DNA from: Lentinula raphanica
Taxonomy: Eukaryota; Basidiomycota; Agaricomycetes; Agaricales; Omphalotaceae
Direction of reading: 5' to 3'
NCBI GenBank assembly: GCA_027919835.1
Contig: JANVFP010000041.1
Location: 62,001-126,000 of the forward strand
DNA: 64,000 nt
The position numbers and the translations under genes are program-made. This document shows positions 45,840-56,841 of this stretch, piece after piece. The notes below the pieces were generated by a model. That model made no database searches. It was not told where the DNA came from and saw only the letters and a program-made list of their open reading frames with translations. The first letter of the stretch is position 1. The number at the start of each line of letters is the position of its first letter.

Positions 45840-46435
45840 ATGTTTTTCCGAATCGGATTGACCTTCTTTCTGCTCAGCGATTTTCTCGCCGCTATTGTGT
45901 GTGCCGCACCGATTGTCATCGTACGTCCCCCCTTCTTCGCCTCACTGGGTGATGGACTTTGCTGATGGTTGAGCTCTCCAATGCGCAGACTCGTCGGAGT
46001 ACTGGTGATCCTCCATCGAACGCTTCGGTTGCGAGTAATGGCTCAGATTCCCGATCGTCGTCCGATCCGAACCCAATACCGGACGACGGTTACACCGTCA
46101 CGGACGAAAACGGCATGGTTCTCTGGAGTCCTGTTGTGTGTTATGTCTGGTTCGAAGGCGAGGAACCTTCACACTCGAACGACTTTCCGCGCTCCCAGAT
46201 CTATGAACAGCGATTATACCACATTCTCCAAGTCGAGGACAGATTAACAGCATCACTGGTACAACATAATCTGGACTCTCCTTGGCCAGTCTTCAAGGCT
46301 TTGCAGCCATGGCCGGATCAGGTTACCACGAGGATCCGACACTGTCATTATCGGCTGTATCGTCGTAATCAAGATGGCATTGAGATACCTCAGAGTCACC
46401 ATGTTGCGATCGCGTTCGATGAGTCGGCTATGTAG
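45840..46435 (+). CDS. Small secreted protein, tandem copy 2
   Basis: Exons 45840-45920 and 45989-46435 give 175 aa in frame. Exon 1 is 27 codons (MFFRIGLTFFLLSDFLAAIV) with a clear signal peptide ending near CAAP. The mature region adds a Ser/Asp/Pro-rich stretch (ASVASNGSDSRSSSDPNPIP) that copy 1 lacks, then the shared core CYVWFEGEEPSHSNDFPRSQ ... FKALQPWPDQ. The linker length and the core have diverged strongly, as in fast-evolving secreted families. Function unknown. Confidence 0.7.
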
Positions 46436-46901
46436 TACATTGGAAGAGACGCACGATTGAAGTCTTCGAAAGTGCTTGTGCATCATGATTGTGAGCACAC
46501 TGCTTTGCCTTCGTTTGCTATCTCGACTCACCAAAAATGATGTAGGACTTACCTTGACTCTGCCACGAAATTGATGTATAATGATGAATATTCCATCGCT
46601 TCATTCCCTGCGTTTGACTGATACTGATATACAAATAACACTGGGACGTGCATTGTCCATCGTATGACGTTTCGTGATTTGAGGTCTTGGGAGAGGATTC
46701 CGGATGAAGTGCAAGAGAGACAAGGGAGATGGCGAATCTTGATTGAGCAGGACTCAGATAGCGCTGTAGGAGCGAGTCGACCACGTTAATCATGTCATGA
46801 TCAGTGTAGGGGACATCATTGGACTGAACAGCTTTCATTCATATTGGTACATACATTGTGACTGCCTGCCTTTCCTTTTGTTTACGGCCCATCTATCGGA
46901 C
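46436..46901. other. Intergenic region
   Basis: A 3' region shared between the convergent secreted-protein and dehydrogenase genes. A minus-strand open frame at 46518-46838 has no family and is treated as chance. Confidence 0.4.
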
Positions 46902-47825
46902 TCACCAAGGGAACTCTCCATTGTCGCCCCAGAAAAGCCCTAATTGACCAAAGTGTATCAGTATCTCATCTCATACTCTTGAAGCGAAAGAAACCTCGTA
47001 GTACTTACCTGTCTTATTCTTATCCTCCGGTCCCAGAAGCGCCCACTCCGCAAGCAACTCCGCCGCCTGTTCCGTCGTCTTCCCCCTGGAGCATACCCAT
47101 TCAATTTGGTCGTCGTAAATCCCGGAGTGACCGCGTTGACTTTGAACCCTTCCGGTTTGAGCTCATGAGCTAGAGCGATGACGTAGGAATTCGCCGCGGC
47201 CTTGGACGTGTTATACGCGACGACGTGTAGACTGGAATCGGGTCGGGCCTGGTACGAGTTGGAGGCCATGCTCGTGCTGTTGAGTAGGATGACTGGGTCT
47301 GAGCCTTTACGGAGGAGTGGGAGGAAGGTTTGAGTGGTTTGGATCATTCCGAAGAAGTTTGGCTCGAAGGTGGCACGGATGACGGAGATGTCGATTGTGG
47401 ATGCGTTTTGAGGTTTATCCATGTAGCTCATGCCTATCGTATCAGGGAGCTGAAGAAAACGTCTGAATGGTGATGGAGAGATATACGTGCCTGCATTGTT
47501 CACCAGAACATCCAACTTGCCCTCTGCTTTCTCGATGATATCTCTAGCAGCTTGAACAGATTGGATATCCGTGACATCAAGCTGTACGAATTTCACGTCC
47601 AAGCCGTGTTCTTGTTTGAGTTTCGCCCTATGAGTCGCGATTAGATTGGGTTCGACATATCGAGTCTGGAGGATAAAACACCAACTGAGCTTCTTTACCA
47701 GATGCCGCATTTCTGGATGCAAGATATACGAGGTGTCCCTTTGAGGCAAGATTCTTGACGAGATCAAGACCTATACCACTGTTGGAGCCAGTGACGAGGA
47801 TGGTGCGCTTTGTGGTTGTCGACAT
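46902..47825 (-). CDS. Short-chain dehydrogenase/reductase with C-terminal frameshift
   Basis: Classical SDR motifs are in order: cofactor loop TILVTGSNSGIGLDLVKN, KFVQLDVTD, LDVLVNNAG, the strand with LLNSTSMAS, the catalytic YxxxK (VVAYNTSKAAANSYVIALAH), and VNAVTPGFTTTKLNGYAPGG. The reaction would be NAD(P)-dependent oxidation or reduction of an unknown substrate in the cytosol. After YAPGG the family-like sequence (KTTEQAAELLAEWALLGPED) is one base out of frame. A run of five G (positions 47082-47086, read as C) appears to lack one base. In the shifted frame a normal splice leads to GLFWGDNGEFPW and a stop. The catalytic core is complete upstream. A 57-nt in-frame segment after NNAG (47434-47490) is flanked by GC...AG and is probably a GC-AG intron. 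Start at 47825; an upstream ATG at 47852 is less likely. Confidence 0.78.
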
Positions 47826-47962
47826 TGCGTTGGGTGATGGTGAATAAGTCAAGTAGACGCCCCTGTAACACCGACTTCCGTGAGAACGATTTGATCGGTA
47901 ACGTCGGCAATATCTTCCGAATTCACGACGTCATTCTTGAAACAACCGGCAATGCGTAGCAT

Positions 47963-48069
47963 GCTGGAATGGCCGAGTCGTTAAGGCGATAGATTTGAAT
48001 GCGTTAAAATTTTCAATGTTCATCATCTATTACTCTCTGAGTGCGTAGGTTCAAATCCTGCTTCCAGCG
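47963..48069 (+). tRNA. tRNA-Ser (anticodon UGA) with 25-nt intron
   Basis: The acceptor stem GCTGGAA pairs with TTCCAGC. The D arm is GGCCGAGTCGTTAAGGC, the anticodon stem is ATAGA/TCTAT with loop TTTGAAA (anticodon TGA), there is a long variable arm (ACTC...GAGT), and the T arm is GTAGG-TTCAAAT-CCTGC. An intron of 25 nt (48000-48024) sits one base after the anticodon, the canonical eukaryotic position. The long variable arm marks a type II tRNA, and the anticodon gives serine. The intragenic A and B boxes (GGCCGAGTCG; GGTTCAAATCC) are both intact. Confidence 0.88.
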
Positions 48070-48082
48070 TTTTTGTTTTTTT
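48070..48082 (+). terminator. RNA polymerase III T-run terminator
   Basis: T5-G-T7 immediately follows the tRNA discriminator base. Confidence 0.75.
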
Positions 48083-48578
48083 GCTCAACCCCTCTAGTTC
48101 TCAAGCCTCTGTATTACCTTCCCCATCTGCCAGTCATCAGCAAGCGACGACTCTCTATCTTCCTTCCAGATTCATCGTGAAGACCCTCTCTTTTACACAT
48201 TTTCTCCCTTTTACTCACCGAATGCACTTATTCTCAGCATTATACTTACTGCCACTTATGTTAAAATCGATCCAAAACCATTCCACGTGCATCGACAGCC
48301 GAGTCGTTCAAGAGTGCTTGGTCGACGACTTCTGACCATGAACGCCTATATTCAGAGCACGGTCCGGCCCTTTAGAATCCACATCCACTGACGTTGTCGA
48401 AGCAAGTTGCGGGTCCTCCGTATTCAACTTCTCGTCTCATGATCCCAGCAGCGGACTGAGCCTGAGGAAGCACTCCCTGACCTTCTGACTTCTTTGTTCT
48501 TTCATGGTCCGATATTCTTTATAAAAACCCAACACCTATGGGCATTGCTTCCCTAGCCGTGTGGTCTCGTGTGGCCAA
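48083..48578. other. Intergenic region upstream of carboxylesterase
   Basis: Presumed promoter; a TATA-like TTTATAAAAA lies near 48520. No gene is supported. Confidence 0.4.
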
Positions 48579-50839
48579 ATGTTCGCTCTCAAACCACCTC
48601 TTGTCAGCCTGAGCTCCCTCCTCCTTTGGCTCGTCCACCAAACCCAAGCCTCCGCGCTTCCAGCCACCAACCCCTTCACAAAGAACGGGGACATCGTCGA
48701 CCTAGGATACGCCAAGTATCAGGGAAACCGCTCGTTTCAAGACACGGTCGCCTTTCTCGGTCTTCCTTATGCAGAACCCCCTCTTGGAGATCGACGGTTT
48801 CGAGCACCGTTGGCGTTGAATGCCACTCGTATCACGCAAGAGGCCGCAGGTCAGACCGTTGAAGCTACACAGTATCCGGACTTTTGTGTACAGGGAAGCA
48901 CGGGAGGTATGTAATCGTTTGAAAGTTTGTTCAATGAGGAATGCCAAGCTTATGGGTTCTATGTATGTACTATGTAGCAAACGATGCTGGAGGTGCTGGA
49001 ACTGAAGATTGTCTGAAAGTGAATGTATATGCACCGTTTGATGCAAAGCCTGGTGACAATCGTGAGGTTCACTTCATCTCATAATCAGTCTCATTAAGTT
49101 GAATGACTTTCTTTTCTCCAGTTCCTGTTCTTGTATATTTCCATGGAGGAGGTAAGACCGTTTCTTTCTGTACCTTCTTCACTTCAAGTTGATACTACAA
49201 AACTAACAAACCTCCCCAGGATTCGTCTACGGAAACCCCGCAAACTGGCCTTTCGACAGCTGGATCCACCAAAGCCCCAACATCGTCGTCGCTTCCGTGT
49301 ACTACAGACTCGACTCCTTCGGCTTCCTCAACATCCCCGAGTTCTCTGATCCCACCAATGGCGACTTCAACGCTGGCTTCCTCGACCAGACTGAATCCCT
49401 GCGATGGATCCGCGGACACATCTCTGCTTTCGGAGGTGACCCGGGAAAGGTGACGATCAATGGACAGAGCGCTGGTGGGGCTTCGGTCGAGCTTCATCTT
49501 GTTGCGGATCAAGAACAGCTGTTCTCCGGAGCGATTGCTCAAAGCGTGGGGAGGAGTCCTATCGAGAAGCCGGAAAATCAAGTTGTAAGTTATGATCATC
49601 ATGTTCAATGAGGGTTTGATTTGAGTTTTGTTGATTTGAACTGTGTCCCTTCATGTCATGATCAGCCTGTGTTTGACTTTTATGCTGAAGAAGCAGGATG
49701 CGGTGGGGGTACGGTCACAGATAAACTCGCGTGTCTTCGACAAGCCAGTATTAGTGCTTTAGCGAGAGCGCAGGATGCTCCCCGTATCCAACCTTCGTCT
49801 TTGTGAGACTGTTTTCTGCTTGTCGCCAGAAATATAGCTTATCCTCAACTCATTAAAATACAGTTCCGGAGCCTATCCTACTTTCAATCCCGTCGTCGAT
49901 GGCAAGATCATAGCCGACTACCCGTCTGTGTCGATTCAGAATGGGAAATTTGCTCAAGTGCCGTTGATCGTAGGGTATGCGTTTTGTTTTGCTTTGTTCA
50001 TCATTTGGGATTTAGCTTCTCTATCAATGTCATTACTGATTCGGCTTCTATACTATCATAGTGCTACCTCAAACGAAACGGGCACCCTTGAGCCTACTCT
50101 TCCGGAAACAATGAAAACAGCGTTCCCTGGGCTGACACTGGAAAGCGCGAACGAATTCCTCGAGGTTTGGATTTTGCAAAAAGCTGTTGATTACGAGAGT
50201 TGTGTTCCGCTAATACCACGTCTACGTCTACATAGGTATACCCCATAAGTGAATTTTCATCTCAACTTCAACGAAACCAAACGGCGATAGGAGAATCGAT
50301 GTTGAGATGTGCAGTACGTAGCCTCTGGTTCCGAGTCTATCCTTCCTCAGAACCAAATCATTATTCATCACATCGAACAGCGCGAGATCATGGGCGGAGC
50401 GTTTGCTAACGCACCCAAATCATTCACCTATCGATACAACCAACCCAACCCCACCCTCAACATGCCCGGTTTCACCGCGCACGCTGCAGAAAACTGGATG
50501 ATGTTCAACGGGATCAACACAGGCTTCAACGGATCCGGGACGTTCACGCCTCTGACTCCCGTCGAATCTGCTTTCGCGGAAGAGCTCATTGCGTATTGGA
50601 TCTCTTTTGTGCGCGCGGGTGACCCGAATGTGTTCAAGTTGGATAGGTCGCCTGTTTGGGCGGAGTATTTCGTACTAGAGGGCAAGGGCGAGAAGGAGAA
50701 GTTGAAGCAACGAATCGTGTTGCAACAAGACCCGAGGAACCTGACGGATGTGAGTGGGAGTTTTGTTGAGACGGAGTTTGAGGATGAGAGTAGGAGATGT
50801 GAGTTTGTGGCGAGTAAGGCAGGGGAAGAGCAGAATTGA
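48579..50839 (+). CDS. Secreted type-B carboxylesterase/lipase (copy 1)
   Basis: Signal peptide MFALKPPLVSLSSLLLWLVH..., then the carboxylesterase fold over many exons: GLPYAEPPLGDRRFRAPLAL, EDCLKVNVYAP, oxyanion loop VLVYFHGGGFVYG (split by an intron), NIVVASVYYRLDSFGFL, FGGDPGKVTINGQSAGGASV with the GQSAGG nucleophile Ser, and the catalytic His region HAAENWMMFNGINTG near the C-terminus, followed by FAEELIAYWISFVRAGDPN. It hydrolyses carboxylic esters outside the cell; the substrate is unknown. A homologous gene lies in the opposite orientation near the right edge of the window. A TATA-like TTTATAAAAA lies about 60 bp upstream. No disabling change is seen. Confidence 0.92.
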
Positions 50840-51130
50840 TCTTGTATGTTGAACTACAGGATTTCGATACATCATTCGAGCGAGGATCCGTTCTGACATT
50901 TGCACTGCCCTAGTATAAACTTAGTTCACAGCGTGAATGCTGAATAAGGATTCAGGAGGGGTTTGTGGGCAAATCTCACTTACAATGAAGATATGTGTAA
51001 GATTGTAATGCGTTATATTGGCAAAGATCAGGCAAGTACAGTAATCCACTCGGGAAGTGATCCATGTTACGGCGAGGCGAAAAAAACTCTGCCGCTGTGG
51101 GTTATATACAAGACCAATTCTCTGATACGG

Positions 51131-52166
51131 TCATTTAAATCGAATTCCAGGCGAGAACGAGAATGAAGCACCGAGACCAGGAGGATTCGGAGAAGGAGCA
51201 GCCGGCGTAGCAGGTGAAGCACTTGTCGCAAACAGGCTAGAAGTAGACGGTGATGATGAAAAGGGTGGGATGGCGATGCTGGGTCCTGAAGCTGAAGAGC
51301 CAATTCCCATGAGTTCTTTTGAAGTCACGTCGCGGCCGTTGGCTTTCATCGAAGCAAGACGGAGTTCCTGTACAAGGATCAAAATGCTCGTTGGGTGGTA
51401 CCTTTGGCGATTGGGAGAGATACATACCTCAAAACTGTGCAAAGCGAACTCCGGTTTGCTGCTGATACTAAGGAATGTTTCGGTTGTATCACCACCCCAT
51501 TGGATTCCGTTAGAGTGTAATGTTGAAGATGTCGATGAACTCAGTATGTGCGGGGGCGGAGCTACTACCCGTCCGGCGAGATAAGCACGACACCGCAGCT
51601 CCTGGAGAGTGAGGTTCGTCAACAGAAGAATCAAATCTCAAGTCAGATCTACAGCCATACCTCGAAACTATATGCGGCGTATTGATCAGCAGCGGTTATA
51701 CTTTGTAATCGATCCGTCGAAGAAGTTCCCGGACCCAAAGGAGGCTTGGTCACTGCGAACACCTGCCACTCCGGTAAAGCTTCATTGACATTGGCCTCTG
51801 TGACTTCAGAAGACGAACTTGGGAGAAGTGTTGGTTTGAATAACGGAGGAAGACCTCGAGTGACACGTTCGTGAGCGAGGACCGGTTCTTGTGGACATGG
51901 TAATGGTGGCTTGCCAGTGGTTCGGTAGGCAAGCAAGTAGTCATCGATACGGACTTCCTGTAGGGGCGAAGAATTATTGGGAAGTTGATGAGACGTCGTT
52001 GCTCCTTACAGCGAACAAATTGAAGCATAAGACGACGACGAACAGGAAGATACATTACTTCGTAGGATTTTTGTGAAGGACCCGCTTCAAGTGCAGCGGG
52101 TATCGACATGAACTGTAGCATGTCGCCCGAGGCAGAAGTACTCGGAACTTGAAGGATGAGTGGCAT
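51131..52166 (-). CDS. Protein with three Nup98-like EELR motifs
   Basis: Four exons (52166-52059, 51957-51661, 51601-51428, 51367-51131) sum to 816 nt, giving 271 aa; all introns are phase 0. Three related motifs appear: KSYEEVRIDDYLLAYRTTGK, YSFEELRCRAYLAGRVV and HSFEELRLASMKANGRD. Each of the three introns cuts exactly between the two glutamates (S-[FY]-E | E-[LV]-R). The first copy, with MSIPAA upstream, closely resembles the end of the Nup98/Nup116 GLEBS segment (..KSLEELRLEDYQANRKG), which binds Gle2/Rae1. The C-terminus is Ser/Pro/Ala-rich with FSFSPG, reminiscent of FG-type sequence but without FG repeats. A nuclear-pore or mRNA-export role is inferred from this motif only; I do not know a named orthologue. 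Confidence 0.6.
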
Positions 52167-52289
52167 GTTGGAGATGGTGGTGGTCTCGGAGGAGAAGGTA
52201 TAGTCACGTGCTGATGACGCAATACCTATGAGCGTTTATTTCAACGCGGTCGGACCTGGTCGGACTTGCTTTCTTTTTTAACCACTACA

Positions 52290-54222
52290 ATGGCGACCGT
52301 AGTCCACAGAGCCTCTTCAGCTCTACACGACCACCCTTCTACTTCGCTAGTCCCACAAAGGCGTCCTAGAGAGCCTAGCATCGAGATCATAGATGTTGAC
52401 GAGCTCGATGAGACAGAATACATGCCTAGACCGGGAGCTGGTCCAAGCGCCAGCTCTCAAGGTCCTCCTTCACAAAGAAGAAGACTTTCACCAGATGAAG
52501 TTATCATTCTCGACAGCGACGATGAAGAATATGACCCTTCGGCATTCGCCACCAATTCTGGAGCAAGTCAATCTAGCTCTTCTCAAGGCAGGTCTCCTTT
52601 TCGCTCCTTTTGCTAGAATCAAAGAAAGAGAAAAAGACGAATCTAATCTCCTTTCGATGCTCTCTCTAGTAAACTCTCGAGATATTTCCCCTCCTGCCTG
52701 GAACGGCCGACCAACAACCTACACTTTCCCACGTCCCGAAGACCCATCCATAATTCCAATGCGAAGAAATCTCCCTTCGTTTCCTTCCACCTCTGCTCCA
52801 GTAATAGCAGATCCAACGGTCTCAGACTACGAAAGGTTTCTGCAGAATAACATCTTACCTGCCACTCATGCGAGTGGCTCTCGAACACGACGTGCAGCCG
52901 CGTTGAGTGCTGCAGACGGATTGCCTGCCCCTTCATCATCATCTCATCCTCTACCCGACTCCAGAACCTCCAATCGAGCACCCATAAGAGCAGGTGGTGG
53001 GCTAATTACCTCTTCTCGTGCTCACGCTGCCGAACGTCGCGTTGAACGCGAACGACTGGCCCAACTTCGTGCATCAGGCCAGACTGGAGCTCGTTTTAGA
53101 GTCCGCCGGCCTCCACCGTTAGCGGAAGATATGCATTTTGTTGGCCTTTTCAGACACGATTCTCCCGATTTTTTTGATCCTTTCGAAACGATCGGTTACA
53201 ATGGTCTCGTGCGCTACGGTCCTGGATTTGTTCATCCGCTTGCTACGCGAAAAACCGACGAGCCCGATTATCGTCCTGAATACACACATCCACAACCCGC
53301 AGGGCTCGGCTTTTCCTATGACTTTGACCCATCTTCGTCTCAAGAACAAACTGCATATTCCTCCAACCCAGCCGAACAGAATCAATCAATTCCTATTTCT
53401 TCCCAAGATAATCCCATCGTTCTCGACGACGATGGTGAAATCGTTCAAGAACCCGAACCCAAACCCGCTGATACCGGTATCGATGCTTCTAGCAGCACAT
53501 CACCCGTGTCCTTATCCCTCGTGTGCTCCAAATGTCTCGATCCACTCCTCTTAGGCGAAGGCGCCAGTGCCATCGCTCTCGAAATGGCCGCAGCCGGTGC
53601 TTCTGCCGCTCAAGTAGAGAGTGAACGCAAGGCCCGTAAAATCTGGGGACTTCGTTGTGGGCATCTGATAGATGGGAAATGTCTCGAGGCGTTAGCATAC
53701 CCTATTGGTGCGCTCGATGCGCAGAAGCAGGATGTGAAAGGAAAAGGCAAGGGGAAGAGTCTTTTCGTGGATATGGGTCATCCCGAGGGTGTTCAGAGAG
53801 AGGAGGATGGGAATGGTGTACATCCGGATTTATTACCACCCTGGCTCAATCCCAATCCCATACGATCTCGTCTCCGGAGCGCTTCCAGCCGTCACGGTGC
53901 CTCCACCAACACAAACACAAACGACTCCACATGGTCCTCCTCCCATTCGCATGATACATCTACACCTGGTACTTCACCTCCACCTCCACAATCCCTAGGC
54001 GCTTCCATCGCCCGTCGATACCTCCCGACACCCATCGCAGACTTCCTTGGTGGATATGGTCAGTCTAAACCCAAGCATCCACCAAAACCTCGGTTACAGC
54101 AAACTTATCTTTGGAGGTGTCCGGTGGGCAGATGTGGAAAGTTTCATACAAGCGTGAAGATGGATGGGGTGTGGGGACAGGAACAGGACAAGGGGGAAGG
54201 TGCTATTCCGTTGTTTATTTGA
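52290..54222 (+). CDS. SIM-containing split-RING protein, STUbL candidate
   Basis: Exon 1 carries two acidic-hydrophobic SUMO-interaction-like motifs (SIEIIDVDELDET and EVIILDSDDEEYD), and another occurs later (NPIVLDDDGEI). The C-terminal region has Cys/His pairs of a RING-like fold: VCSKCLDPLLLGEG, LRCGHLIDGKCLEAL, then, after a long low-complexity insert of about 150 residues, YLWRCPVGRCGKFHTS. This layout suggests a SUMO-targeted ubiquitin ligase of the Slx8/RNF4 kind, acting in the nucleus. Two intron solutions keep the frame: a GC-AG intron 52588-52669 (616 aa) or a 25-nt GT-AG intron 52592-52616 (635 aa). The first is preferred because 25 nt is very short. The interrupted RING makes ligase activity uncertain. 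Confidence 0.6.
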
Positions 54223-55462
54223 TTTGAATGCTAATGAGATGTACATGGTGCTGTGTCCGTATGTACCAGCAAATCTAAATTGTATATTCCTAACGACTGG
54301 TTTGGTTGAGCTGACGCCGCGCAATCTCAGTCTTCGCCGTACGACTCGTAGCCTGCAGTGGGTACAGGACATTGGGAACGCGTGCTTACGGTTGATAGAA
54401 GCTTTTCTCTGTTGTGCTACAAGTTCAATTCCAAGTATACCGCATACTATCCTCTTCGGTTTCAGCTGAACCATTGGCGCTACACACTGTTGTAAGTCCC
54501 TCAGATGTATCAGTTGTGACTGAGCTAACAATTCTCAATGCTCATCGAACTCTAGCGAACCTTGATAGACCTTGATATCAGCGGATTTCTCGACCGTTAC
54601 CCCGCAATCGCGGCCCAAGCAAGCAATCAATGATATTTGTGAACATCCTGTCCTATCCTCAGTCCTGCCATGGATGAGTTTCATCAAAATTCTTCGTCAG
54701 TGATCCACCATCGTTTACCATTCGCAGCAACTGAGATCTTTGACAGGAGTCTGATGTTGTCGTCGTGTTCAAGAAGCAAACGAGGAAATTGGAGGAGCCA
54801 AAATCATCCCTTGACTGGGGGCCTAAAGGCTATCATGCGATTCTGGCACGATGTTGGGCAAGTAAGTGTTGGAACTTAGCGTTGCCTTGGACTTTCATCA
54901 AAGTTTATCAATCGCTTCAATCTTGTCGTCAAAGCCTGCAGGTTTTCGCCTGATAGGACTTTCACCGCATGCCTGGATAGATAATCGCGGGTTTTGTCCT
55001 GTTTTGTTCGAAAGTCCTTCAACCTGTGCTCCGTCGATAAGATTCTGTGAAGATACATATGGTTGGTTTTGGGCCTTGTGAAGCTTAGTAGCTGCATTCC
55101 AGCAAGGGGAAGTCTGGGCAAGCTGAGGCAACAGGCTGATGATCCGTTGGCGGACTCTGCGAGGCTGTATATGAGACCTATACAGAGTCCAATCGGCTCC
55201 ACTCCCGTCCACACTGATCCATACAGCGGCGTTTAAGCCTTCGAGGCTGTTCAAACTTCAAGCTTCAGAGATTGTCGGTAATCATGCCTTCCCAGGCCTT
55301 CCCTCGAGAATAAATACAGCTACTTTGCTTCCCCAGAAAGCCCCAGAGCTGGTCTCACAGAAAAACCGCTGGTTGCCGTCTTCAAGTCACGACTCCCCAC
55401 CTTCTTACGCCCTCTTACGCCTTAATCAAAAGCACTGCTGTCTCCCACATCTCAAAAATACG
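54223..55462. other. Intergenic region with one possible exon fragment
   Basis: About 1.2 kb. A plus-strand stretch at about 54750-54860 reads SSLDWGPKGYHAILARCWA and ends at a consensus donor (GTAAGT). It looks like coding sequence, but no partner exons or family were identified. Minus-strand frames at 54876-55254 are unsupported. A TATA-like AATAAATA near 55310 may serve the next gene. Confidence 0.35.
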
Positions 55463-56653
55463 ATGCTCTACGCTCGTCCGATTCTATTCGCTGCCATCCT
55501 GGCAACCACAGCTGCGAGTTTTTCTGTCATGGCGGTTCCTGTGCATTCGCCTACGTCTTCGTCTACTGCTGCTGTTGCGACTCCGCAAATTCGTTCTGTG
55601 CCGAGACCCAGTGGTACATCTGGATCAGTTGATGTGATTCTGCGTCCTCGCGGCATGGGGTTCAGCAAAATCAGCTCATGGACAGACAGCTTGAAGACCG
55701 GTTTGTCGAAGGACAACACAAATGTAAGAGGGTTGTTGCGCATTTTCCTAGGCTTGATCTGATTTCTTCTACCCTCATCTGCAACAGCTTTCGGTTAGTC
55801 CTCCATCCGACTCATTCACTCCCAATCTAAATTCCGTCTTCGCGCAGCCTCAGAGTGACACAACGAACACGAACTTGGGAAATGGCTCAAACGTACGTCT
55901 GAAGCTCTTCGGTTCACTGCACATCCTGTCCTCATTCTGATTTGCTCTATGATTCTCAGGGTCTTTTGCTTCCGGTAGGCTCACCGTCTGTTCGTCAGGT
56001 TTATACACACTTGACTATTGGTATCAGGATCATCTTCAGCTCCCGGTAAGCAGACCCTGCCATAGGTGGTTTCCGCTATTTCGCTGATATACTTATCATG
56101 CTTTGTCTGACTACTCAAGGATGATATCGCCGGACAATTGTCTTCTCAGGCGAAGGAAGGGTGCGACTTGGCATACCATACATACAAGGATTATCTCGTC
56201 AAGCGTGGCAAGTCGCGGGAAAACCCCACTGTAGAGGATTACAACGCCGCCATAAAACCGGAAATTGAACGGGAGGTGAGGAGATTTTCTCGATGGGCCC
56301 TCACTGTTTCTGATTTTGAATTATCATCAGTATCCGCCGACGCCGACTGGGATAGCGTATGACAAGGTTGAGGAGGATCCAGTCAAGAAAATACATGAAG
56401 CATACTGCGATGCTTATGACAAGGTTGTCGTAACACTAGGTACAAGTTTCACTCCAACGCAATACGGAATATATGTTGCGCAGAGATTGCTGGAACAGCA
56501 ACAAAAAGATCCAGGGAAGCCGCTATCCTATGCTGTATACCTGAACATGTGGCACTGGTATCTCCAATCCCTAAGATCAGTTGTTCAAGTAAGTCGTCTC
56601 TTTCTGCTCTTTCCTCGGACTTCTGACGAACAACTATACTTATGTAGCAGTGA
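55463..56653 (+). CDS. Small secreted protein built with phase-0 microexons
   Basis: Eight exons (55463-55723, 55788-55793, 55848-55892, 55960-55974, 56028-56045, 56120-56275, 56331-56588, 56648-56653) sum to 765 nt, giving 254 aa. All seven introns are phase 0 with GT-AG ends, and four exons are only 6, 15, 18 and 6 nt. The signal peptide is MLYARPILFAAILATTAASF. The mature part has a Ser/Thr/Val-rich start, a basic RPRGMGFSKI segment, then helical blocks with paired Cys (AKEGCDLAYHTYKDYLVKRG; IHEAYCDAYDKVVVTL) and NMWHWYLQSL before the stop. The family is not recognised. The exon pattern resembles secreted, fast-evolving genes that use exon skipping or gain to vary short linkers without shifting frame. 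The last 6-nt exon codes Gln and the stop. Confidence 0.65.
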
Positions 56654-56841
56654 TTCTTTCGCGAAAATCGAGCTCCTTTGTCATGCTGCGCTATTGTTCG
56701 AATTGTGTATACTACTATATAGAGGAAACGGTACCTTGACTCGCATCTCTTATTCTGGTATCACTGCAATTGCAACTTTGAAAGCTCTTCCTGAATGCTG
56801 AGCGATATCGGTTATACATTACCAGCTGATAGTGTTGCGAC

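Noticed and set aside
46518..46838. Minus-strand frame of 106 codons after the second secreted protein
   Set aside because: It lies in the duplicated 3' flank of the tandem genes and has no motif.
54876..55254. Two overlapping minus-strand frames of 112 and 118 codons
   Set aside because: They use different frames of the same DNA, and no family or splice signal supports either.
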